The position numbers and the translations under genes were made by a program. Of a stretch of 64,000 bases of DNA, positions 43,023 through 53,576 are shown piece after piece (position 1 is the first letter of the stretch; each line of letters opens with the position of its first letter). Below the pieces are notes generated by a model, which made no database searches, was not told the DNA's origin, and worked only from the letters and a program-made list of their open reading frames with translations. Source of the stretch: Paramyrothecium sp. XJ0827 (Eukaryota > Ascomycota > Sordariomycetes > Hypocreales > Stachybotryaceae); contig JAJFPB010000006.1 of the NCBI GenBank assembly GCA_020881915.1, positions 1,798,001 through 1,862,000 of the forward strand, written 5' to 3'.

Positions 43023-43220
43023 ATGAGGGTACTTTTGCTGGGTGCTACCGGTAATGTCGGCAGCCGTGCCCTGCCCGCCTTGATCAAGCACGGCCACACT
43101 GTCGTTGCTTAGATTAGCTCACCCAGTAAACTCGCACCAGAGAAGCTAGCCGTCCTGGCCGACGTAGTCACTGGATCAGCCACGGACAAGTTGGCGTTGA
43201 ACAATGCAATCCTTACCTAC
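43023..43220 (+). pseudogene. NmrA-like / NAD(P)-binding Rossmann gene relic
   Basis: Starts with an intact ATG and a textbook dinucleotide-binding N-terminus, MRVLLLGATGNVGSRALPALIKHGHTVVA, then a TAG at 43110-43112. Beyond the stop the same frame continues as SSPSKLAPEKLAVLADVVTGSATDKLALNNAIL, typical of NmrA-like or epimerase-like proteins, before similarity ends near 43220. Only the first quarter of such a protein is present. The break is followed at once by NACHT-type coding sequence in another frame, so an insertion, deletion or recombination joined two unrelated genes here. Confidence 0.75.
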
Positions 43221-43234
43221 AAAATTCCGCACTG

Positions 43235-45150
43235 GTGGGTCATATATTGGAATGGGTGGAAAGTTCCAATGACAAGGTCAAAGCCTGTGTTTCGAGCCGC
43301 CAACTTCCGGTCTTTGAGAATATCCCAGCCGCCTACCGCATAAGACTGCAAGATGTGACGATGCAAGATATAGCAAATCATGCGAGGGGCTGTCTCGAGA
43401 ATGACCGGTTTTTCCAGAGACTTCACGAGTCGGACTCGGATGGCTGTAATGCTATGATGCGAGAGGTCGTCGAACGTGCCGAGGGAGTTTTTCTTTGGGT
43501 TTCACTGGTGGTCAAATCCATCCAGCGTGGTCTCACCAACCGCGATCCCCTCACAAAACTCCGGTCTCGGATCCAGAAGACGCCGAAGGAGCTGGGCCAA
43601 CTTTTCGATCAAATCCTGCTCGAGATTGATCAGGAAAGCTACCGGAAGGAAGTCTACATCCTCTTGGCGATTGCGCTCACCCAGTCGTCAGTGGCATACC
43701 CACTGCGCGATCTTCACCCAAACATCATTGATGGTACTTTACCTTTTATTAGCTTACTAGCGACTGGCTGCCTCTTCACAGCGATGGACTCTGAGTTGGA
43801 ATCAGAGCAGATGTTTCACAACGCCATCACAGAGCCGCATCGTATTGAGCGATATCATGGAACTGCTCTTGAGGTTGCAGAGACTCAAGTTTTAGGCCGC
43901 TGTTTAGGTTTACTGGAAGTTGCCGACTATATAAAAACCTCCGACAAGGTCGTGAAATTTCTTCACCGATCTATTCCTGAGCATCTCGAAGGGCATGTTC
44001 TGGAGCAACTCGGGGCACTCAGAGTAAGCAGGAGTCACATTCTCAACATCATGGCCTGGATGGTATCTCGTGAAATTATCTATCTCAGGTTCGTGGTTAC
44101 TAATCTCCTGCTAATACGTCGTAGTACACAAGCTGACACTACATTAAATGAGGCAGGAACGGTGACAAGTCAACTCTCTTAGATAAAACTGGCCGTGAAT
44201 TTTCGACTCGAGGTCTGCGGGTCATACCACGTATTCAACACATTGTGCATTGGGCGAAAGTGACATCCTTGCAGCAAGGTGGGAGGCTTGAAGCCACATC
44301 AGTGAAGTTGCTCCATTGTGTAGACCGCGCGATTACGGATACCTTGTCCTTCTCGCAGTCCTCGAAAATTTTGCCCGTCTACGATTTCGGCCCATCGACA
44401 CCAATAGTACAGACGTGTTTGATCAACGCATGCTACTACGGACTAGACCAGTGCGTCGACTTGGCCATGGAAAATCGTCACCTGCCGCAGTCCGACGGGT
44501 TCTATGCAGCCCTTCAGCTTCACTACGCTTGTGCTGGGATGATGTTGGGTATTTCAGATACCCCACAGGTTATTCGGACACTTTTAGAAAACGGAGTCCC
44601 AGCTTCGTCCTCTGCGATACACCGCCAAGACGAGATTCCAGTTTTCGATAACCTATGGCTCTGGATTCTTGGAATTCCTGTGCCGCTTTTCAACTTTGAG
44701 TCACCCCAGTATCTCAGAGGTGACTCGCCAAGTCTCTGGCCAACGATCCAGGTCTTTCTTGCCCACGGGGCACGGCCAACTTGGTTTGTTATTTGGGAGG
44801 TAACATCAAGCGCAGAGAGCGGGATCAAGTCAAAAAATTGGTTACGAAAAGATAACGAATTTGACAGTGATATTTGCTTAAATGGTGCCAATTTTCGGAT
44901 CTACTCTACAGTCTCTAAAAAACAGCTGCGCTACCAGCATCACAGCACATTTAAGCTTTCTTCACCGGCGAATCGCCTCTTATGCAAGCTCCTCGACAGG
45001 GCCAAGAAGATTCCCAGCTTCAAGGAAGATCGTAAAATCACTATCACTTTCGAAGATGTGGTCCGCGCTTTCTTCCCAGATCACAGCAAGCAAACAATGG
45101 AACTACTTCAGCAAAATGGATCTAATGCAGAGTCAGAGGAGCCGCTCTGA
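43235..45150 (+). CDS. NACHT-type NLR-like protein, 5' truncated
   Basis: Exons 43235-44088 and 44157-45150 (68-nt intron, frame closes) give 615 aa. The visible start, KVKACVSSRQLPVFENIP, RLQDVTMQDIANHARGCL and AEGVFLWVSLVVKSIQRGL, is the distal part of a NACHT NTPase core. The LRSRIQKTPKELGQLFDQILLEID region that follows is usual after NACHT in fungal NLR-like proteins. The Walker A P-loop and Walker B, which should precede it, are absent; an NmrA-like relic lies there instead. The C-terminal half has ankyrin-like traces (PIVQTCLINACYYGLDQCVDLAMENRH, VIRTLLENGV) but no clean repeats. Without the P-loop it cannot be a normal signalling NTPase; it is probably a pseudogene, or a fragment expressed from new upstream DNA. 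Confidence 0.75.
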
Positions 45151-46243
45151 TTCAGTAACTAGTCCCTCCCGCAGTGACTGGCATATTAGAGCTGAGGCTG
45201 AGCGATGGGATCTAATAAGGTTTTCTCCTAGTAAGCCTTCTCTTATTTCTCTTACTTCTTTTATTTTATTATTTATTAGATTTGTTTATTTACTTATTTA
45301 TTCTTAATTAACTAAATGAAAATACTAATAGTTTCTAGTTATATTTATAATTATATTAGTAGTAGCGTTAGTATTTAATTAAATACTTCTATCTTGTAAT
45401 AAAATCTTTTTAAATAATTAAATTTATCCTTCAATAGTTCTTACTGCATTGTACTACTGCCCGCGCATTAGACGGTCCTCTTTAACATGGTCTTCACATT
45501 AGCACGTCTTGGTCATCAATTCGGACCTTTAAATTTCCGTATTGAAAGCCTCCACAATTGCTCAGAAGCCAGCGATCAAGTGGAATACCTAATTTAGACC
45601 GGTTTCCTTTGCCATTCCTTTTCCCGTCGTTCTTCCCGAACAGAGTTTTGGAGCTAAATCTAGTGTCATGCATCATTCAGTTAAGGCTGAAATGCTAGCA
45701 TGTTCAGCGGCATGACCACTGGAATTCACATTGTGGAATGGCGGGAATCATAATTGCCAGCCGCAAGTGCAGGTCGCATGCAGTTGTGCCAAGAATGGCA
45801 GCCGTGTCTGTGCATCATTGTACGATATGAAGAGGCGGTGACAGGGAACATCAATACTTTCCCGTGCCTATGAGATAGTCTGTTCAGCCGTCCTGTGCGA
45901 ACAAGCTGTAGGAATTGCATGATTCTGAGTCAATAGTCCTAAGCAAGCTGCAGTCTATAGGAATAGGACGGGCCAAATCAAGTAGAAACATGCTTTGATT
46001 CGCCTCGACCCCTCCTTTTACTTTAAATAGCCTGTGCTGATCTGATTATCACCGGCTTTTACAGGTACGTTTATTCGATTTGTGGCTGGCTGAAATACTG
46101 ATGGAAACTTTTAACCCGCCACTAACACGGCACGACAGCAACTTATTTTGTCTACGGAGATAAATAGTCAAGCAAGACGTGAGAAAGTAGATTCCAGCTA
46201 TCATTACTATGCATCTCATTCATTGAGAATTGAACAAACAACC
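45151..46243. other. Intergenic with AT-rich island
   Basis: 1.1 kb. 45235-45440 is extremely AT-rich (TTATTTATTA-type runs), then normal composition returns before the DyP/GRE gene. No gene seen. Confidence 0.5.
45235..45440. repeat. AT-rich, RIP-like relic
   Basis: About 200 bp almost without G or C and rich in TpA. Lies directly downstream of the truncated NACHT-type gene. Together with 35222-35400 it brackets the 10-kb segment that holds the SnoaL-like gene, the regulator and the chimeric relic. Confidence 0.4.
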
Positions 46244-49200
46244 ATGGGAATTTACGAGACACTCACGGGGGCACAGCGAGGCTTGCCTCTACCACCCTTA
46301 TTCGGCCAAGTATTGACGATCATCCTCAAGCAACACGACGCGGGAACCCAACAGGCTCTGCTCACAATTATTCGAGAATTGGCCGAGAATACAGCCAAGG
46401 ATCCACAATGCGGACTTGTTGTAGCCTTCAACCCCAGCCTTTGGGGCACATGGACCAAACGTACAATCCCCATTCAGACGGATGTCCTCGGTCGCGGCAT
46501 TAAGTTCTGCAACAATGGGGGTGATGTCCTCTTGTACGTCAAAGCACCCAATAAAGGCTCAGCTGCCAAGCTCGTTTCAACTGTTTGGGACCGCTTGCAT
46601 GCTCTTTCTGAGAGTATCGACGCTGTCCCAGCAGGCAAGCGAAAGGACATACGCGTTCCTGGTGGACGCTACAATGAAGGTATCACCAACCCAAACGACC
46701 CTGTCAGTTTGACCGAGGATATCCTCATCAGTGATCGGTCGCAATCCAGACGGCGCTTCGCTTCCTCAGCATGCTACTCACTCGCACATCCATCGGGCAC
46801 ACGTAAAAGACAAGGACCAGAATCAACGCAAACTTTTGCGCCAAGCACTTTCCTTTGGGAACAGCGCAGGCCATGCTGGTCGTGAGAAGGGGCTCATGTT
46901 TGTTGCGTTCTGTAATGAGCAGCCTCGCTTCGAGAAGATTCTCAAAAATCTTCTAGGCGACAAGCCAGAGAATCATTTGGATAGGCTTATGGATGTTGTT
47001 GAAGCTAAAAGCGGCGGCTACTGGTACGTCCCTGCGGCTAAAGAATTGGGAATACCCGGCGTCAGCGGTCGCGATGACATCGTCGAGGAGCCTCACTGGA
47101 GTGTCAGAAGTCCCAACGGATACATGTTTTATAACTCCCAGGATTGGCTTCACCAGATGTCGGGGCGCCAATACATTGGGGGCGATCCTCCCAGTGATCG
47201 TATTCTGAGCTTGATGGCAAGAACATTCTCACACTGGCGCGACGGGTGGATGGACAGGCGGAACTTTCCGCGATTGCCTCATCTAACCGACTTCTTTGAG
47301 AAGGATGAGGAGAAGAAAGCGATTATGCAAGAGCCGGTACCGGTTCGCAAAGCTATGGCCAATTTCAAGACCCTGGAACTGACGCTGTCGGCACCGGACT
47401 CATTGACGGCCAAGTACAACGGACTGCTTCGCATTCTTCCAAACGAACTCATCGTGGGAGTAGTCCCCGACTTTACTCTGGGGCGCGGCAAAGAAGTTGT
47501 GCCCTACTTAAGCAAAGATGAAACCGTAGCTGCTTGGCTGGACAAGACACTGAACGAGTGGGCTGCCATGGGCCACGTTGTGCCTGATTTTGAGAAGTTG
47601 GTGAAAGAGGGCTTGGGCAAGATCAGAAACGAATTGCAAGCTAAGATGGACAGCGCCAAGCAGGCCAAAGACCCCAAATCAGCCTTCTTCCGCTCGGGAA
47701 TGATCTCAATTGAGGCCGTACAGAAATACCTTTGCAACTGGGCAACCATTGCAGAAACTACAGCTTCAGATGCTGCAGATGCAGGCGACAAGGCGAACAT
47801 GAACGATGTCGCACAGCGGCTCGCCTATCTTGTGAACAATCCTCCGCGAGACTTTCACGACGCGGTTCAGCTTGTCTTTTCCATGCACTGTTGTCTGCAT
47901 CTGGTTGGGGAATTGACTGCCTTGGGCCGCTTGGATCAGATCTTCTGGCCTTTCTTGGATAATGATTTGAAGGGGGGTAAGATCTCGATGGACCGCGCAC
48001 AAGAGATTATCGACTGTCTTTTTATGAAGATCGGCGAGAACGCGTTCGTGAACCGCGCATTTATCTACGATTATATCACCTACGGAACCACAGCTGTTTG
48101 CGGCGTAGGAGGCAATTTCCCACAGGGCGGTGGCATCAATCAATGGGTTCAGCAGATCACTGTTGGAGGTTACAAAGCTTTGGACGGTGACACTGGTGAG
48201 GGAGGTGCCAACCCAGTGACTCTGCTGTGTCTGAAAGCGGCGCGGCGTATTCCCGTGAATGCCCCAACGCTCTCACTTCGGGTGTACAAGGACATGCCAG
48301 AAGAGTTCCTTGATGAAGCTGCAAAGGCCATTATTGCAGGCGGCGCCCAGCCTATCCTGTTTAACGACGATAAATTGTGCGAGGGTCTATTTCGCTCTGG
48401 TAATGGTCTTGTCAGCCGCGCATGGTCGCGGAATTACGCTGCGGACGGTTGCTACGAGCCTATGTTCGCGGGTGCTTCTGAGTTTACGTTCAACAATGTG
48501 GCACCCATGCTTGCCCTTGAGCAGACGCTCAATCAAGGTGCAACATACGGTGCAGCCGGGCCGGAGAGCCTGCGGGGCTTGAAGCAAACATTCCGTTCGC
48601 CTCCAGCCGCTAAGATCATGACGTTCAAGATGCTAAAGGATATCTTCTTGGAGCAACTCGAATGGCTTGTCATCCAGTGTTACAAGGTGATGCTGGAGAA
48701 CTATGGCAACCTCGCGGAGATTTGCCCCAGTCCTTTACTCTCAGTGTTCATTGATGGCTGTGTGAAGAGTGGCCTTGACCTTACCAACGGCGGAGCACGC
48801 TTCCACATCATGGCACCACTGTGCGTAGGTGTTCCGAACACTATAGACTCTTTATTCGCAATCAAAAAGCTAGTCTACGACGCGGACACGGCCATCACAA
48901 CTCTTGCTGACATGACTGACTGTCTGATCAACGACTGGGGTTTCAACATGATTGAGCCTTTCGAGGATCGTCATCTCGGCCCTGCTACTACCGCTCAATA
49001 TGCGGTTCGATATCAGCAGCTCAGAGAAGTAGCGCTGGCACTGCCTAAATGGGGCAGTGGTGATGAAGAAGTCAACGAATTGGGTGATTGGCTCATCGAG
49101 AACATGGTCCGGCTCTGCGTTGAGAAGATCAAGTCCCCAGCCCTGAAGCAGAGGCTGGATGATATAGCCAAGACTCATGGGACGGATCTTAAATTTGTCG

Positions 49201-49676
49201 TTACGCCCGGTATCGGCACGTTCGAAGGCTACGTCGGTGACGGTGCCCCGTGCGGAGCGTCAGCAGATGGCCGCCGCAATGGTATGCCCATCGCCTCGGA
49301 CCTTTCACCAACGCCAGCCGCACAGGATCTTCCAGCCAATCCTGCATTCCGAAACATTTACCAAGCCATGAAGAGCTGCAAATCCGACGCCGTGACGTAC
49401 GGGCTATCAAACGCTTCCCCTGTCGACATGAACATCGATGAGAAGTTTCCGCTAGAGGATCTGAAGAAGTTTGTCAAGGCCTATGCTAGGGGCGAGGTTG
49501 GTGGAAACCTGATCACTCTGACGTGCGCGGACCTGAAGACATACCAAGAAGCCGACAAGGACCCGGAGAAGTACAACTTGGTACGGGTTAGAATGGGAGG
49601 CTGGACGGAGTTCTATGCTACAATGTTCCCGGCACACCAGGATCAGCACCAGCGCAGGCAGTATTTCACGCCTTAG
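46244..49676 (+). CDS. DyP-type peroxidase fused to a glycyl radical enzyme (PFL superfamily)
   Basis: Starts at ATG 46244 (ACCATGG). The first module resembles YfeX-type DyP heme peroxidases: GLVVAFNPSLW, GDVLLYVKAP, GITNP, SHIHRAHV (heme-ligand His at 46785-46787), RQALSFGN (distal Arg) and GGYWYVP. After a linker (YMFYNSQDWL) comes a full glycyl-radical module: FHDAVQLVFSMH, GRLDQIFWPFLDND, GGANPVTLL, the cysteine loop DGCYEPMF (Cys 48450-48452, Glu two residues later), TLSLRVYKDMPEEF, and the radical loop RMGGWTEF (Gly 49599-49601) near the C-terminus. At 46730 the reading frame changes and about 40 residues of the DyP fold are missing. A 52-nt GT-AG intron at 46680-46731 would restore the frame (1126 aa) but removes GITNP. 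The second frame alone is open for 981 codons. Substrate unknown. Confidence 0.82.
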
Positions 49677-50418
49677 AGGGGATCGGATTTTGTGGGCGGA
49701 CAGGTCAAATCTCATGTTGTTTTTACTGTTTGCTGAACTTGGACTCGTGAAGATACACGTAATATTGAGACGTATATGATTCGTCGGGCTTTTGGCCAAC
49801 ATGAAGGAGAATTGAAGAATGACTTCCGGTAACCAATCATTCCCCCAAGGATCCCTAATCTGCTGTCTATCGGCTACCGCCTGATGCGCAAGCTCATCCA
49901 TTGTGCCGTGTGGGGAAAAGCAGGACTACGACGGCTCTGGGTCCCCAGATTAAGTGTAGCACCAGGCTACGCTTCGCATGACTCAATGGGCCATTTGAGC
50001 GACGTAAGTCAATTTATCGAAAATTTTCGCAATCTCTAAGGCTCTCTAAAATAGATGCCACGTTCAATCAATGTGATTTTGGCAAGCTAGCAATGGCAGA
50101 AACGGCGCAGGTCCGAAGCCTTGGGACATGTCCCCTTTAGGCGATGTGTCTTGGCTATATCCTAGTTCATGCATACCCCACAATCGCTGAAGCCGATGGC
50201 TTGGAACCAGATCAAAATGGAAAGATTGGCATGCTTAGCAGCGGGCCAGGTCCGAAACGTCACTTTATCGTCGTGGAGACCAATACCGTCTCTTTTATGA
50301 ACTAGCGGTAGTTCTCCGAATTCTCCAACTGGCATTGTCTGGTAGGGCACTCATATAATAGCAACCACCACAGCCATATCCAGTTATAGTTCGTCCCATC
50401 AAACATCCAACTGTAACA
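49677..50418. other. Intergenic, DyP/GRE to SMP-30-like gene
   Basis: 742 bp, no gene seen. Should contain the terminator of the fusion gene and the promoter of the SMP-30-like gene. Confidence 0.5.
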
Positions 50419-51733
50419 ATGGTTGCCAAGAACGTTGCACTGCTCAGCCTTGTGGCATCAGCCTTAAGCCAGCTCGATGCTATACCCGAAGGCTTCAGTA
50501 AGGACCGTTGGGCCTGGGTGTCCAACGAAGATCCCTTACTTGCTGTCATCCCAGGGCATTTCAATCGCACGATTTTCGAGGCGCCCTCTGCGGGCAATGT
50601 GACGGACGAAAGGGTTGCTGCCATGTAAGTTACAGGATGTGCCTACTTTTTCTGGCTACCCACTGACAATTTTTGCACAGTAACCAACAAATCAACCAAA
50701 CTAGTTTCGTTGCATACGACCAACGATTCTTCGATATCATTGGACCCGATGCTACCGTTGAGCAACTTCAGGTCTTACCCTTCCAGGTCCATGAAGCCCC
50801 TTGCCACATCCCGGATAAATCACAGCTATTCTTTGTGGAGTGGGGGCCACCCGGTGGTGAGAATGGCACCCATGACTATCAGTATGTGTTGGATCTCAAA
50901 ACCAACAACCTGACCACTGTACGGACGAATCCTCCCACATACAATGTGCACGGATGCGTGTTCCAGAACGGCAAGCTTCACATCGTCACCGACGGAGGGC
51001 CAGACGAAACTCCGTATCTGGCTACTATAGACCCCAACACCTGGGAGCGCAAAACAATCCTCAACAACTACTACGGGCGACCATTCATCAGCTTCAACGA
51101 CCTAGAGCTTGACAAGCAGGGAAACTACTACCTCACTGATTCATTCTCTGGCTGGGTACGTTATTTCCGGAAGCATGACTTATTTCAAACTAATTGGTAC
51201 AGGGACGCGATTTGCACCCCTACTCCGCTCCAACTCGTCCCACTGTCTATTTCGTGAACGGCACAACTCTCCGTCCCAAGGAATTGGCATTCTTGCAAAA
51301 CGGCAACACTAATGGCATCACGCTTTCTCCCGACGGCAAGACGCTCTACTTGGCGGATACTGGTGCCTCAGAGGTGAAGCCTTCTAGGCGCAACTTCCAA
51401 GGTCCCCGCGACCTGTGGGCTTGGGATTTTGCAACCTCGTCCACGGGAGAAAGGCTGCCACTGCTGGTAAACCAGCGGCTACTTAGTAGGGCAATGCAAT
51501 ACTTCTATGACGGCATCCGTGTGAGTCGTAGCGGGTGGATCTTTGGGGCAGGAGGAGAAGTTGTCGACATTATTGATCCGGAGTCCGGCTGGACTCTTGG
51601 TTCTATCCGGTTTGGTGGAGGAGGCAATGACCCGGTCAATCTGGTTCTAGGTGACCATGAACTGTGGGTGGTTGGGAAAGGGGGCGTTTGGCATGTAAAG
51701 AACATTCGCGAAAGGCTTGATCACAAGGAATAG
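50419..51733 (+). CDS. Secreted SMP-30/gluconolactonase-like protein
   Basis: Exons 50419-50624, 50681-51155 and 51203-51733 give 403 aa. Residues 1-18 are a signal peptide (NVALLSLVASALS). The body is a six-bladed propeller of the SMP-30/gluconolactonase type: HEAPCHIPDKSQLFFVEWG, NVHGCVFQNGKLHIVTDGG, SFNDLELDKQGNYYLTDS, NGITLSPDGKTLYLADTG, FYDGIRVSRSGWIFGAGG. The metal-binding Glu (HEAP), Asn (FND) and Asp (YDG) positions of the family appear present. Likely reaction: hydrolysis of a lactone outside the cell. Fungal secreted members are common but poorly characterised. It follows the DyP/GRE fusion on the same strand by 742 bp, which allows but does not show a shared pathway. Confidence 0.86.
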
Positions 51734-53075
51734 TTCCTGGAATAGAATGCTAAGGAGCAATGAAGCACCCAAAAACAAGATACCTCATCTTGATATAAAC
51801 TACCAAACGTACAATAGCAAGTCTACGATAGCCGTCCAAGACGAAAATCTTTTTATCCAACATTGGTTCTAGCTGTTTTGAAGATGATGATCTTCTGTAG
51901 TAATTTGAAGAATTCTGAATATTATGGAAGACTTATGTTGTTTTAAATGGAGGTGGATGATGCCACACAGAGTTGGGTGGCGATGTGTGTGCAAATGGTG
52001 TCTGAGAGCTCTTATGAGACATGAATCGACCGTGACTACTACTCACCCGGCATTTCTCTCCTGAATTTTCAGAATGCATCAGCTGAAATTGTGACTAGAT
52101 TCAAACCAGATCAAACACACTGTCGGCCCTTGTCGGCAGTTGTCGGACAGGAATGTTGCTGATGGGAAATAGTGTAGTCTCACAGGGTTGGGCCGCCTTG
52201 CTGTAGGAAGCCATCTCAATGATGCCACGCATAATATCCATCCGAGTGATCGGGCAATAAGATAGTAACGCCGATTTAGAAAGACCGATGTTCCGAAAGA
52301 CATTGTGCGAATTTTTGAAAAGACCGCCTTTGAAACGTTTCAGTCATGGCGCCGACGCCCCGGAAGACCCCGCAGAGTCATATGATACTTGACGAAATGT
52401 CTCACAGCTTCACAAGGACGAAGCAGAGCTCTTGAGATATCTGATGTTTAGAATTCAATAGGATCATGAGCCTTTAAACATAGACACCTGGGCTACTCAG
52501 CAGGATATTATGCAAGAGATTGGCAAACGGTAAATGAAAACCATGAAATTGTTGAGGAAGCACCCCATCGGATGATACCTTTCTACTTATGCATGAAAGC
52601 CCGTGAAAGGCGAATCCCATGATCCACATTGCCGGAGCATATATCAGAACTTTGGGTAGGTTTCAGTGGCCCATTAGACAACTCCACGGTGATCAACGCC
52701 GTCAAACTTCAATTGTTCCTGTAGAAACGTCAAGTATAACCAATCGAGAACACGAATATGAAACGAAACATCCCCAGAAATAATAGGCTCGAAATGCGGG
52801 GTATCGATGGCCTGATCAGGCCAGCATCCCGTATCAGGAGATTCTTCTGGCTCTGAGCCGGCACTTACGAAGAATAGCGAACTCGGCAAGTGGCCGGAAG
52901 CGCGAGGGAAGATTAGGCCCCAGACTTACATTTGCTCCTGGACATTGAGAGCTGACAAGGCTAGAGGTATAAAAAGGCACCGATAGCCTAGCATCTAAGT
53001 GCTGAATATCTGTGCACCAAAAGCTTCACATCGACTTCAAATACTTCTCTGCAAACCCCTATTATAAACGACAAG
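51734..53075. other. Intergenic, no gene recognised
   Basis: 1.34 kb. Short open frames at 52079-52303 (-) and 52674-52889 (-) have no domain. A TATA box for the next gene lies at 52968-52975. Confidence 0.5.
52968..52975 (+). promoter_or_regulatory. TATA box of the crystallin-like gene
   Basis: TATAAAAA, 108 bp upstream of the ATG at 53076. Confidence 0.5.
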
Positions 53076-53576
53076 ATGAAGTTCACACAGATGACTGCAA
53101 TCGTCGCTTTCCTCGTTGCCAATGCAATGGCTGGAACACTGAACGTGAAAAGGGATTCTGAGATTCTCATCTGTAAGGATGTTAATTACCGTGGTGGCTG
53201 CATTGAGGTAGACTGCCCACGGAGCAGGTGCAGTATGTTTTGTCCAATTCTCACATGACGCAAACCTTGAATTCTCCCATACTGACCCGAGTGCAGAGAA
53301 TTTCCCTGCAAGCTACAACGATGAAGTATCTTCTATTCGACCTGATCTAAGCTGCGGGGACTGCCAATTTTACGAGTAAGAACAACATCATTTTTGTTCC
53401 AAGATTGAGTTTGTTATGCCAATGCTCACTTCCAAATTACTGACACTCTTTCCAGACATTACAATTGCAAAGGAAGGTCCTTTGAACTGGAACGAGGCGA
53501 TGTCCTGAGGGACTTGTATCGTGACCCCCGTGACTTTAACGACCAACTCAGCTCATTCCGCTGTGGAGGCGATTAG
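53076..53576 (+). CDS. Secreted beta/gamma-crystallin-like small protein
   Basis: Exons 53076-53232, 53297-53375 and 53456-53576 give 118 aa. Residues 1-19 are a signal peptide ending NAMAG, followed by KR, a possible Kex2 site. The mature part holds two Greek-key-like halves, ILICKDVNYRGGCIEVDC and CQFYEHYNCKGRSFELERGDVL, each with the aromatic-x-x-x-x-Gly pattern of beta/gamma crystallins, and ends LSSFRCGGD. About eight cysteines suggest disulphide stabilisation. Similar small secreted fungal proteins are known; their roles range from antimicrobial to unknown. The short introns split the gene near the domain halves. The function is not predictable from sequence. Confidence 0.8.

Noticed and set aside
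46680..46731. 52-nt intron as the sole explanation of the frame change in the DyP/GRE gene
   Set aside because: It closes the frame, but it would remove GITNPNDP, which fits the family better as protein, and the GTATCA donor is weak. Kept only as an alternative.
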